From the NCBI GenBank assembly GCA_024280575.1, contig JAJRPV010000004.1, positions 1 through 64,000 of the forward strand: a DNA stretch of 64,000 nt. Direction: 5' to 3'. The position numbers and the translations under genes were made by a program. This DNA is from Campylobacterales bacterium. GTDB taxonomy: Bacteria; Campylobacterota; Campylobacteria; Campylobacterales; Sulfurospirillaceae. Every line of letters begins with the position of its first letter. Within the stretch, counting starts at the first letter, position 1. Under the pieces are notes generated by a model. It saw only the letters and a list, made by a program, of their open reading frames with translations. It searched no databases and was not told where the DNA came from. Positions 55,886 through 64,000 of this stretch are shown here, piece after piece.

Positions 55886-56917
55886 GTGCAATATCCAAAT
55901 TTCACAAAAGAGCATAAGTCACTAATGGCAAAATATCTCACAAAAGAGGTATTTGAAGAGTTGAAGGATTTAAAAACAGCCAATGGCTTTACACTATCCA
56001 AAGCTATCAAATCAGGCATAGATAATCCGGACAGTGGTATAGGTGTATATGCAGGCGACAAAGAGTCATACGATACTTTTGGAGCATTGTTTGATTCTAT
56101 CATACAAGAATATCATGGTTTCTCAAAAGAGGATAAGCATAAAAGCAATTTGAATCCCGATGAACTAGATGCCCCAAATCCTGATCCAAAAGATGAGTTT
56201 ATAGTATCTACAAGGATTAGAGTAGGTCGAAACTTGGCAGACTTTCCACTAGGACCTGCTATATCTAAGGAGCAAAGAGATGAGGTTGAAAAGATAGTGT
56301 CTTCAACTCTTGGCTTGCTTAAAGGAAGTTTGGCAGGGAAATATTATCCTTTGCTTGGAATGAGCGAAGCAGACAGGTTGTCTTTAGTGGAAGACCACTT
56401 TTTATTCAAAGCTGGAGATAGATTTTTAGAATCAGCCGGTTTAAATCGTGATTGGCCAAGTGGTCGTGGAATCTATCACAACAATGAAAAAACTTTTTTA
56501 GTTTGGATAAATGAAGAGGACGAACTTAGGATAATTTCTATGCAAAAAGGTGGTGACATCAAAGAAGTTTTTCAAAGACTTGTTTTGGCAATCAGTGAGC
56601 TAGAAAAGAAAATGAAATTTGCATTTAGTGATCATTTGGGCTATATAACCAGTTGCCCAACAAATCTAGGAACTGCGATGCGTGCGAGTGTGCATATAGC
56701 TCTTCCAAAGCTCGCAAAAGATATGGAAAAATTCAAGTCAATCACAGATAAGCATCATCTGCAAATCAGAGGAGTCCACGGAGAGCATTCACAAAGTGAA
56801 GACGGCATATATGATATAAGCAACAAAAGAAGACTAGGTGTCACGGAAGTGCAGTGTGTGCAAGATATGTATGATGGCGTGGTAGAGCTTATAAAAACAG
56901 AAAAAGAGGTGATTTAA
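55886..56917 (+). CDS. Phosphagen kinase, arginine kinase-like
   Basis: A 343-residue guanidino kinase, a family of animals and protists that is rare in bacteria. N-terminal domain: SGIGVYAGDKESYDTFGALFDSIIQEYHGF, with the guanidino-specificity loop. Catalytic domain: STRIRVGRNLADFPL, EDHFLFKAGDRFLESAG, RGIYHNNEKTFLVWINEEDELRIISMQKGGD, the reactive Cys in TSCPTNLGTAMRASVHI, and EHSQSEDGIYDISNKRRLGVTE. All nucleotide-binding arginines appear present. Start is GTG. It would store ATP as phosphoarginine. Composition looks like its neighbours, so any transfer is old. Preceded by a divergent transporter, no partner gene. Confidence 0.93.
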   Translation: MQYPNFTKEHKSLMAKYLTKEVFEELKDLKTANGFTLSKAIKSGIDNPDSGIGVYAGDKESYDTFGALFDSIIQEYHGFSKEDKHKSNLNPDELDAPNPDPKDEFIVSTRIRVGRNLADFPLGPAISKEQRDEVEKIVSSTLGLLKGSLAGKYYPLLGMSEADRLSLVEDHFLFKAGDRFLESAGLNRDWPSGRGIYHNNEKTFLVWINEEDELRIISMQKGGDIKEVFQRLVLAISELEKKMKFAFSDHLGYITSCPTNLGTAMRASVHIALPKLAKDMEKFKSITDKHHLQIRGVHGEHSQSEDGIYDISNKRRLGVTEVQCVQDMYDGVVELIKTEKEVI

Positions 56918-56941
56918 AATCAACTCTTTTTAGTTTTATTT

Positions 56942-57757
56942 TTATCTTGTAGGATTTCCGTTTTCATCAAATATTGTTGGTGTTCCGGTAATTGTTCCTT
57001 TTGCAAGGAATTTTTTCATTTGTGCAATTTTTTCATTTGCAAATTTTTTATCTACTTCTTTGTATGTGTCATTTTTGATATCCGATGCTTTGTGCATTAG
57101 TGCCAGCATATTTGTATTTTTATCGTTTTTATATTTTTCTAATAACCAGCTAGATCTCATTGGAGAAGTTTCATGACCCGGAATATCCAAAAAGAGGGAT
57201 ACAACTCTTACTTCTTTTGAATTTTTTATTGTTTTGGCTAATTGATTTTCTTCATATTGTTTGCAGTATGGGCAATTTGGATCAGTGATGAGATAAACCG
57301 TTTTTCCTTTTGGGTTTCCACCTTTGATTTTAAACATTATGTCTTTAAATTTATCATTTAAAAGCGAGATGGACTTTTTATTTTTCTTTATTTCCTGTTT
57401 TGTTTCTTGTTTTTGTATTTTTGTAAGAGCTGCTTGTAATTTATCTTTGTTTTTTTCTATGAATTTCTTAAAAATTGTTTTGCCACTTTTTCTATCTCTG
57501 ACACTACCGACGATTATCGTATCTTTGTTGTATAACAGTAAAAAAGGTTTTGGGTTTCCTTTTATAGTCCCAATTAAGACTTTTAAATCTTTAAGGTCAG
57601 GAGTTTTATCCTGAGCTATGATATTTATAGAGCTTGTATCTAGTTTGCCATTTGTAAATATTTTACTGATATCTTTTTTTAATACATCTTGCGAAGTAGC
57701 AAAAAGTGATGAGGCAATCATGAAGCCAAACAATAATCCTGAGGTTATTTTTTTCAT
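56942..57757 (-). CDS. DsbC/DsbG-like periplasmic thiol protein
   Basis: A 271-residue secreted thioredoxin-fold protein: signal peptide (MKKITSGLLFGFMIASSLFA), an N-terminal region of about 95 residues, a long charged linker helix, and a thioredoxin domain with LITDPNCPYCKQYEE (CPYC) and the cis-Pro loop GTPTIFDENG. CPYC and the linker recall disulfide isomerases. Ends close to the Gly-Asn-Pro-Thr-Arg terminus. Confidence 0.8.
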   Translation of the reverse strand: MKKITSGLLFGFMIASSLFATSQDVLKKDISKIFTNGKLDTSSINIIAQDKTPDLKDLKVLIGTIKGNPKPFLLLYNKDTIIVGSVRDRKSGKTIFKKFIEKNKDKLQAALTKIQKQETKQEIKKNKKSISLLNDKFKDIMFKIKGGNPKGKTVYLITDPNCPYCKQYEENQLAKTIKNSKEVRVVSLFLDIPGHETSPMRSSWLLEKYKNDKNTNMLALMHKASDIKNDTYKEVDKKFANEKIAQMKKFLAKGTITGTPTIFDENGNPTR

Positions 57758-57863
57758 TTTTATTCCTTTTTCATTTTTTAAAATTCTATAAGATTTCTTT
57801 AAATATTAAATAAATAAGATTATGATATGCTAATATACTAATTTCTTGCGAAGAGGGTGACTT

Positions 57864-58226
57864 ATGGAAAGTATGATAACTTGTAAAAGAGTAGATGTAG
57901 ATATGGATTTGATAAATTCAGTAAGGAAGGATTTGAGTCTTATTGACAAGGAATTAAACAAAAATGCAAACACCTTATCCTTGCTAGGAAATGAAGTGAG
58001 GTTAAAAATAATATATATATTTTTAAAATTTGACAGGATGTGTGTTTGTGATTTAAGTGATATTCTAGGAATGAAACAATCCCCAATATCTCAACATTTA
58101 CGAAAATTAAAAGATGCCGGATTAATAGTCGGCAAAAGAGAGGGCATGACGATATTTTACTCTATATCTGAAAATCAAAAAGAGAAGTTGAGAAAAATCA
58201 TGGAGAGTTTAGGCAGGATCTTTTAG
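57864..58226 (+). CDS. ArsR/SmtB family repressor
   Basis: A 120-residue winged-helix metal-responsive regulator. LGNEVRLKIIYIFLKFDRMCVCDLSDILGMKQSPISQHLRKLKDAGLIVGKREGMTIFYSI contains the CVC pair on helix alpha-3, the arsenite or soft-metal sensor site. An extra N-terminal Cys (ITCKRV) could be the third ligand. No arsenic or metal efflux gene is adjacent, so targets are unknown. Terminator follows. Confidence 0.85.
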   Translation: MESMITCKRVDVDMDLINSVRKDLSLIDKELNKNANTLSLLGNEVRLKIIYIFLKFDRMCVCDLSDILGMKQSPISQHLRKLKDAGLIVGKREGMTIFYSISENQKEKLRKIMESLGRIF

Positions 58227-58249
58227 AGGCATTTTTTAAAATACCTCTT
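58225..58249. terminator. Bidirectional terminator arsR/DUF2853
   Basis: AGAGGcATTTT and AAAATacCTCT pair with a small internal loop, followed by TTTAAATTTTT, between convergent genes. Confidence 0.65.
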
Positions 58250-58256
58250 TAAATTT

Positions 58257-58598
58257 TTAGCTAAGCGCTGATTCTTTTTTTAGTTTCTTTGCTATTAAAT
58301 AATAGAAAGTTGCTCTGTATTTGTTTCTATTGGATTTTCCAACTTGTTCGCAAACTTCTTGCATAACTTTGTTTGCCAAAGCTTCGTCGTTTACACCAAG
58401 TTTTTTCTCTATGAAGTTTGTTCTAACTCTGTCTAGTTCAGTTTGGTCTGAACAAGATACTTTTTCAGCATTTGCATTGTATATTGATGGTCCTAAATTT
58501 TTAACAACAATTGCTAAAAAATCTGCATCAAGCTTTCCATCATCAAATTTTTTGATGTCCTCGCTATATAGTGCTATCTTCTCATCTTTTTTACTCAC
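58257..58598 (-). CDS. DUF2853 family protein
   Basis: A 113-residue acidic cytosolic protein. KIALYSEDIKKF, ADFLAIVVKNLGPSIYNANAEKVSCSDQTELDRVRTNFIEKKLG and GKSNRNKYRATFYYLIAKKL match the DUF2853 pattern; function is unknown. Monocistronic with strong ribosome site AAAGGAG. Confidence 0.78.
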   Translation of the reverse strand: MSKKDEKIALYSEDIKKFDDGKLDADFLAIVVKNLGPSIYNANAEKVSCSDQTELDRVRTNFIEKKLGVNDEALANKVMQEVCEQVGKSNRNKYRATFYYLIAKKLKKESALS

Positions 58599-58733
58599 GG
58601 GGTCTCCTTTGTGTGTGTTTTGTGTTTGTTTAGAGAGTTCTCTCTAAAACTTCAAATAATTATAGCATAAATGCTCTTTAAGCCCAAATTTATACTATAA
58701 TAAACTTTTTAAAATACCATAAAAGGAGTTTTT

Positions 58734-59315
58734 TTGAATATAATTTTAGCTTCGGGAAATAAGGGGAAAATTAAAGAGTTTAAAGCATATATGGACGGGA
58801 ATGTACTCTCTTATGCTGATGTGATGGAACCTTTTGAAATTGTTGAAGATGGTAAAACTTTTAAAGAAAATGCCCTTATCAAGGCTAGAGCAGTATATGA
58901 AAAATTAGACAATGAAGCGATAGTCATAGCAGATGACAGCGGTATTAGCGTGGATATTTTTGATGGAGAACCCGGTATTTATAGTGCTAGATATGCAGGA
59001 GTAGATGCAACAAGCGAACAGAATCTAAATAAACTGATATGCAAGTTAAAAGAAAAAAATTTAAAAATTACTCCCGCTTTTTATACAGCAGCCATAGCTT
59101 TAGTTTGCAAAAAAGGTGAGTTTTGTGTGCATGGCTGGATGTATGGAAATATAATAGATGAGAAAAGAGGAAAAAATGGTTTTGGATATGACCCGATATT
59201 TATGCCGCTAGGATATGATAAAACACTAGGTGAGTTAGGAGACGAGGTGAAAAAAAAGCTTTCTCACCGTTCTAGCGCGCTTGAACTCGCAAAGATTATT
59301 CTAAAAACCATCTAG
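58734..59315 (+). CDS. rdgB: XTP/dITP diphosphatase (RdgB/HAM1)
   Basis: A 193-residue nucleotide-pool sanitising enzyme hydrolysing deaminated purine triphosphates. [42 protein letters not shown] and [20 protein letters not shown] with [10 protein letters not shown] are conserved. Start is TTG with AAAGGAG upstream. Convergent 4-nt overlap with the Fur-family gene. Confidence 0.93.
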   Translation: MNIILASGNKGKIKEFKAYMDGNVLSYADVMEPFEIVEDGKTFKENALIKARAVYEKLDNEAIVIADDSGISVDIFDGEPGIYSARYAGVDATSEQNLNKLICKLKEKNLKITPAFYTAAIALVCKKGEFCVHGWMYGNIIDEKRGKNGFGYDPIFMPLGYDKTLGELGDEVKKKLSHRSSALELAKIILKTI

Positions 59316-59719
59316 GATTGCTGGCACGCTCTACATGTGCCGTCAATCACTATAAAACTATGGTCAATTTTAAATCCAGTATGCGATGTTATGCTATTAA
59401 AAAAAGGCTTTGTTTCTAGAAAAAGATCTTCGACTTTAGAACACCTTTTGCATAATAAATGTATGTGGGGCACCTTTTTTATCTCATACTTTTTATTTTT
59501 GTGTGGAAGTTTAATCTCCTCTATGATATCATAGGAGAGAAGTTCGTTTATATTGCGGTAAACTGTTGCTTTTGACATGGTGGGGTATTTTTCACATATA
59601 TAGTCATATATGGCATCTATGTTTATATGTCCAAATTTATCAATACACTCAAGTATGGCAATTCTTTGATGAGTTGCTTTGAGATCATTTGATCTTAAAA
59701 GATCTTTTAGTTTTTCCAT
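59312..59719 (-). CDS. Fur-family regulator, PerR-like by context
   Basis: A 135-residue ferric-uptake-type repressor. Winged helix [48 protein letters not shown], the metal-site His cluster [14 protein letters not shown] and a second CRAC at the C terminus (structural zinc, CxxC twice). It is divergent from a cytochrome c peroxidase gene, which in Campylobacterota favours PerR over Fur; Zur cannot be excluded. Confidence 0.82.
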   Translation of the reverse strand: MEKLKDLLRSNDLKATHQRIAILECIDKFGHINIDAIYDYICEKYPTMSKATVYRNINELLSYDIIEEIKLPHKNKKYEIKKVPHIHLLCKRCSKVEDLFLETKPFFNSITSHTGFKIDHSFIVIDGTCRACQQS

Positions 59720-59896
59720 AAAAATTTACCAACCTATAATAACTATAATAGAAATTTTATTGAAATATGACTTAATAAGACATTAATTATCCTATTTAAA
59801 AATATATAATATTTAATGTAATATATTAGATAATATTTATTATTATCTAAGGTTAAGTAATATATAATTTTTTATATTTATTAAAAAGGAGAAGAA
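59720..59896. promoter_or_regulatory. Divergent control region, Fur-family regulator / cytochrome c peroxidase
   Basis: A 177-bp, almost pure AT region. TTAGATAATA-ttta-TTATTATCTAA (about 59826-59851) is an imperfect inverted repeat containing TTATTATCTAA/TTAGATAATA half-sites like Fur or PerR boxes. The ribosome site AAAAAGGAGAAG precedes the peroxidase ATG. Confidence 0.55.
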
Positions 59897-60922
59897 ATGA
59901 AAATTTCTAGTGTAGCGTTAGGCTGTGTTGTAAGTGGTGCTTTATTGTTTGCGGGTACAAACAATCTTGTCAAAAAGGCAAATGACAATGGTTTGGTTCC
60001 TATTCCAAATAGTGAACTTAAGTTGCTAAAATTGATAGATAATCCAAAAGACCCTATCACAAAAGAAAAGGTTATGCTTGGCGAAAAACTATATTTTGAT
60101 CCAAGACTTTCCAAAAGCGGGATTATAAGTTGCAATACATGCCATAATCTTGGCTTAGGTGGTGTAGATGGGGTAAGTGCGGCAATCGGAAATAGGTGGA
60201 CACCAAATCCTCATCATTTAAACTCACCGACAGTATATAACTCAGTATTTTTTACGGCACAGTTTTGGGACGGAAGAAGTCATCATTTAGCTGATCAGGC
60301 AAAAGGACCAACCTTGGCAAGTCCAGAGATGGCAGCATCTCCTGAACATATTGAAAAAGTTGTAAAATCAATGCCAGAGTATGTTAAAGAATTTAAATAT
60401 GCTTATAATGATAATGTAAAAATTAATTTTGATAAAATTACTTCAACAATCGCAATTTTTGAAAAAACCCTTGTCACACCATCAAGATACGACGATTTTC
60501 TAAATGGCAAAAGTGATGCTTTGAGCAAAGCCGAAAAAGATGGATTAAATGTTTTTATAGACAAAGGTTGTGCATCTTGCCATACAGGTATAGCACTTGG
60601 AGGCACAATGCAACCATTTGAGCTTGCTGGAAAATACAAGTTTGCAAATGTAGGTGACTTCAAAGGTGATAAGAAAGGAATGGTTAAAACTCCAACCCTT
60701 AGAAACATCACTGAAACAGCTCCATATTTTCATAATGGAGAAGTTTGGTCTTTGAAGGATGCAATCAAGCAGATGGGAAGTATTCAACTTGGTATAAAAA
60801 TCAGTGATAAAGATGCAAATAGAATTAAGACATTTCTAAAAGCATTAAAGGGGAGAAAACCGGCTATATCTTATCCTCAATTACCAGAAAGTACATCAAC
60901 CACTCCTAAACCAGTTTTTTAA
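59897..60922 (+). CDS. ccpA: Di-heme cytochrome c peroxidase
   Basis: A 341-residue periplasmic enzyme reducing hydrogen peroxide with cytochrome c. Signal peptide to LLFAG; heme sites CNTCHNLGLGG (about residue 76) and CASCHTGIALGG (about residue 223), with the conserved HNLGLGGVDGV and the distal ligand region TPTLRNITETAPYFHNGEVWSLKDAIKQMG. Likely a peroxide-defence gene controlled by the divergent Fur-family regulator. Own terminator. Confidence 0.92.
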   Translation: MKISSVALGCVVSGALLFAGTNNLVKKANDNGLVPIPNSELKLLKLIDNPKDPITKEKVMLGEKLYFDPRLSKSGIISCNTCHNLGLGGVDGVSAAIGNRWTPNPHHLNSPTVYNSVFFTAQFWDGRSHHLADQAKGPTLASPEMAASPEHIEKVVKSMPEYVKEFKYAYNDNVKINFDKITSTIAIFEKTLVTPSRYDDFLNGKSDALSKAEKDGLNVFIDKGCASCHTGIALGGTMQPFELAGKYKFANVGDFKGDKKGMVKTPTLRNITETAPYFHNGEVWSLKDAIKQMGSIQLGIKISDKDANRIKTFLKALKGRKPAISYPQLPESTSTTPKPVF

Positions 60923-60937
60923 ACCTTCAAACTACAA

Positions 60938-60967
60938 AAAGTGTTAGAGTAATTTCTCTAACACTTT
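60938..60967 (+). terminator. Peroxidase terminator hairpin
   Basis: AAAGTGTTAGAG-taattt-CTCTAACACTTT is a perfect 12-bp stem 16 nt after the stop; it lacks a long T run. Confidence 0.7.
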
Positions 60968-61024
60968 GATACTTAAAGAAAAAATAGATAAAATTTATCC
61001 ATATTATACTTCTAAGGTTGAATT

Positions 61025-62230
61025 ATGGCAAAAGTTTTAATAATCGGAGCAGGGGGAGTTAGTAGAGTTGCTACAAAAAAATGTGCAATGAACTGTGATG
61101 TTTTTAGTGAAATTACCCTTGCTAGCCGAACAAAATCCAAATGCGATCAAATAGCGCAAGAGATTAAAAATGAGCTACATGTAGAGATAAAAACTGAAAA
61201 AATTGATGCCGATAATATAGATGAACTTGTGGCGCTTATAAAAAGAGTAGAGCCGGATTTGGTTATGAATATCGCACTTCCTTATCAGGATTTGACCATC
61301 ATGGATGCGTGCGTGAAGTGTGGTGTAGATTATCTTGATACTGCAAATTATGAACACCCAGATACTGCAAAGTTTGAGTATAAAGAGCAGTAGGCTAGAG
61401 ATGAAGAGTTCAAAAAAGCCGGTATTATGGCACTTTTAGGGAGTGGCTTTGATCCTGGGGTTACAAATGTATTTTGTGCTTACGCGCAGCAGTATCTTTT
61501 TGATGAGATTCATTATATAGATATTTTAGACTGCAACGGGGGAGACCATGGTTATGCTTTTGCTACAAATTTTAATCCAGAGATAAATCTTCGAGAAGTC
61601 AGTGCAAATGGTCGATACTGGGAGAGAGATAAAAATGGAAAAGGCAGGTGGATAGAGACTAAACCGCTTGAAATCAAGATGGTTTGGGATTATCCGCAAG
61701 TCGGTAAAAAAGATAGTTATCTGATGTATCACGAAGAGATGGAGTCACTTAGCAAAAATATAAAAGGGCTAAAAAGGATAAGATTTTTTATGACTTTCGG
61801 AGAGAGTTATTTGACCCATATGAAGTGCCTGGAAAATGTTGGAATGCTCAGAATTGATGAAGTTGATATCGGTGGAGTTAAAGTTGTTCCGCTTCAACTT
61901 TTAAAAGAATTGCTTCCTGATCCTGCTGATTTGGGGGAGAGAACTGTCGGCAAAACAAATATAGGCTGTGTGATTGAAGGTATAAAAGACGGGAAAAATA
62001 AAAAAATATATATTTACAATGTTTGTGACCACCAAGCCTGCTATAAAGAAACCGGAGCACAGGCAGTGAGCTATACCACTGGAGTTCCCGCGATGGTCGG
62101 AGCTAAAATGATTTTAGAAAAGAGGTGGAGTGGCAAAGGGGTTTTTAATATGGAGAACTTTGATGCAAAACCTTTTATGGAAGAGTTAAACCTTCAAGGG
62201 CTTCCATCCGATATTATAGAAATAAGCTAG
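61025..62230 (+). pseudogene. Carboxynorspermidine synthase with an in-frame stop
   Basis: A saccharopine-dehydrogenase-like enzyme condensing an aspartate semialdehyde-derived intermediate with diaminopropane or putrescine in the alternative polyamine route of this phylum. First part: VLIIGAGGVSRVATKKCA nucleotide loop, MNIALPYQDLTIMDACVKCGVDYLDTANYEHPD. TAG at 61391 interrupts YKEQ-stop-ARDEEFKKAGIMALLGSGFDPGVTNVF; Trp (TGG) is expected there. The rest, through ILDCNGGDHGYAFATNFNPEINLREVSANGRYWE, is intact in the same frame to 62230. One G-to-A change would explain it. Confidence 0.86.
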
Positions 62231-62314
62231 AAAATTAAAAAAATGATAAATTTAGTGCTTAATCAATTTCAAAAGCGGTATTCTTATTTATCTTAAAAAA
62301 AAGGATTGTGAGCG

Positions 62315-62602
62315 ATGGAAATCAGTGTTAATTCAAATACGGTAACGATAACCGGCAATATCAAGAAGGTCAGCGACTTTCAAAGTATAAAAAACAGTAT
62401 TGAGCCAATAGTTCAAAACAACAATAGACTAGTTGTAAAAATCTTGGACTCACTCTCTCTCACATCTACAACTATCGGATATCTAAATAAGCTTGTTTTG
62501 AAAGACAATATTAACATACAGGTAATGACAGGAAATGACAAATTATATGATCTTTTGGAAGATTTAAATCTTATTTCAACATTTAAAGTTAAAAGGGTTT
62601 GA
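62315..62602 (+). CDS. STAS-like domain protein
   Basis: A 95-residue single-domain protein with the alternating strand-helix pattern of STAS/anti-anti-sigma-like proteins (NRLVVKILDSLSLTSTTIGYLNKLVLKDNINIQVMTGNDKLYDLLEDLNLISTFKVK). A Ser/Thr cluster sits at the expected phosphorylation turn. It overlaps the chemoreceptor start by 4 nt, suggesting a shared signalling role. Confidence 0.7.
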   Translation: MEISVNSNTVTITGNIKKVSDFQSIKNSIEPIVQNNNRLVVKILDSLSLTSTTIGYLNKLVLKDNINIQVMTGNDKLYDLLEDLNLISTFKVKRV

Positions 62603-64000
62603 ATATGAAAATTAAAACAAAGTTAAAATTAATAACAGGGATAATAGCTGTTTTTATGTTAATTCTCATTACCCTTTCAATCACTAAAGCTTTGGAAGAA
62701 AGAGCTTCTATGAACCAAGTGCAAAAGTTAAATATTCTATCACAAAAACTAAGTTTATTGATACATGAGACACAAAAAGAGAGAGGTGCAAGTGCCGGTT
62801 TTCTTGGATCTAAGGGTAAAAAATTTATAGATATTTTACCAAAACAAAGACTTCTGACTAACAAAAGAAACAAAGAATTACGAGCATATTTATCGACTTT
62901 AGATTTAAACTCTTTCCCTAAAGAATTAAAAAGCACTGTCTTGGCCTTCAAAAGTGATATGTATAAAATCAACAATATCCGCTCTCTTGTTGATCAGTTA
63001 AAAATAAGTGTAAAAAATGAAGTAGGGTATTATTCTAATATGAATAAAAAAATCTTAGATATAGTTGGATTAACTGCTAAATTAGCTGATAATCCAGAGT
63101 TGGTAAAAGCATTAGATTCATATACAAATTTCTTAAAATCAAAAGAGAGAGCGGGAATAGAAAGAGCGGTTTTGAGCAATACTTTTGCTGCAAATAAGTT
63201 TGCTAAAGGTATGTTTTATAAGTGGATTACCCTTGTTGCCGAGCAGAAAAGCTATTTAGACTCTTTTATGGCAATGGAAAGTCAAAAAGACAAAGATTTG
63301 TATGCAAAAGTGATGCATTCGAGTGTTGTGGATAAAGTAAATAAAATGAGAGAGATAGCAAAACAAAAAGCAATTAGTGGAAATTTTGGAGTTGACAGTG
63401 TTGTATGGTTTAAGACTATAACAAAAAAATAAATCTTTTAAAACAGGTAGATGATCAGCTAGCAAAAGACAATACTGTTTTATTGGATAATATAAAGTCT
63501 AAACTGATTAAAGACGCTATTATTACTATCATAATCTATGTTATTTTTGCAATAGCTATATTTGTATTTATTTTGATTATAAGTAAGGGTATAAACAATA
63601 GCGTAGAAGAGAGTTTGAAAAAAATTAAATGCGTTTCAAGCGAATTGGATTTAACCTGTGATGTTGTAGTGCAAGGAGAAGATGAAATTTCCCAAATTTC
63701 ACAAGCTCTTCATACGATGGTGGTTGCATTTAAACAAACAGTGTATGAAGCTATAGATGTATCAAGTTCTACACTTAAACAGAGTTTGAATTTAAATGAA
63801 ATAGTTGAAATTTTGGGTAAAAACAGTGAAAAAACCGACAAAAGTATAGTAGGTATTAATGCCTTGGCTACCGAAGTCGGAGATAGACTTGATGCTGTAG
63901 AAGAAGATACTATCACCGTAACAGAAGATTTACAAAGTACATTTGATATCTTAGAAGATACTATAAAAAAACTTGATGCTGTTGTTGTATCTATTGAAGA
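62599..64000 (+). pseudogene. NIT-domain methyl-accepting chemotaxis protein, frameshifted and cut by window end
   Basis: N terminus: membrane helix (IITGIIAVFMLILITLSITKALEE), then a NIT-type sensor domain with LSLLIHETQKERGASAGFLGSKG and KERAGIERAVLSNTFAANKFAKGMFYKWITLVAEQKSYLDSFM, a fold tied to nitrate/nitrite sensing. The frame ends at 63432; adding one A to the A7 run at 63423-63429 continues KKINLLKQVDDQLAKDNTVLLDNIKSKLIKDAIITIIIYVIFAIAIFVFILIISKGINN (second helix), a HAMP-like segment and the start of the signalling domain, open to the window edge. Confidence 0.82.

Overview
The window is AT-rich, gene-dense chromosomal DNA from a motile, respiring member of the Campylobacterota (Epsilonproteobacteria), most like the free-living sulfur-associated lineages (Sulfurimonas/Sulfurospirillum/Sulfurovum type). 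The evidence is the futalosine menaquinone route (MqnA, MqnD), a carboxynorspermidine synthase, a DUF3373 porin, a sigma-28-driven flagellin, a PsrA/PhsA-like molybdoenzyme, and Campylobacterota-style gene neighbours (recA-eno-ftsB-AMIN, fliQ-murB). I cannot name a genus from sequence alone.

Layout: 1-430 tRNA cluster (His partial, Arg, Arg, Leu). 0.5-5.2 kb molybdoenzyme pair and divergent DUF3373 porin. 5.2-7.8 kb DUF6781-like protein, DUF493, moaC, LUD protein. 7.8-15.7 kb aminotransferase, DUF6629, phospholipase A, EamA exporter, Dabb protein, degenerate GGDEF/EAL protein, mobA, leuC, flavin reductase. 15.7-20.5 kb NFACT/RqcH, small conserved protein, cdsA, dxr, uraA. 20.6-25.8 kb large Cache-PAS-GGDEF-EAL protein and znuABC. 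25.9-30.9 kb sdaA (frameshifted), tsaD, a 265-nt intergenic element with very long nested and crossing complementary arms, murB, fliQ, mqnD. 31-37.5 kb recA, eno, ftsB-like, AMIN, gltA, antiporter, bioB. 37.5-42.9 kb topA, Uma2 protein, flagellin, methyltransferase remnant, hydrolase. 42.9-49.7 kb dCMP deaminase, accB-accC, SurA-like protein, gltX, malic enzyme (internal stop), upp. 49.7-55.8 kb gdhA, mqnA (frameshifted), moaD, moaE, moeA, YqaA, YajR-like MFS. 55.9-64 kb phosphagen (arginine) kinase, DsbC-like protein, ArsR regulator, DUF2853, rdgB, Fur/PerR regulator divergent from cytochrome c peroxidase, carboxynorspermidine synthase (internal stop), STAS protein, and a NIT-domain chemoreceptor (frameshifted, runs off the end).

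Functional themes: molybdenum cofactor supply (moaC, mobA, moaD, moaE, moeA) matches the molybdoenzyme. Menaquinone synthesis (mqnA, mqnD), porin and peroxidase fit microaerobic or anaerobic respiration. Zinc and peroxide control appear at two divergent promoters.

Most unusual: (1) the 265-nt element at 28550-28814, whose wobble pairs mostly favour a + strand RNA with a loop-loop helix; (2) two hairpins (14935-15011, 27284-27360) with exactly 20-bp arms of unrelated sequence around a nearly identical 37-nt core; (3) a bacterial phosphagen kinase; (4) an over-represented palindrome TACATGTA, at least 18 copies; (5) several genes broken at poly(A) runs, usually by one missing A, plus three in-frame nonsense codons and one AUC start. 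Point 5 means either base-calling error, slippage-tolerant genes, or real decay, and sequence alone cannot decide.
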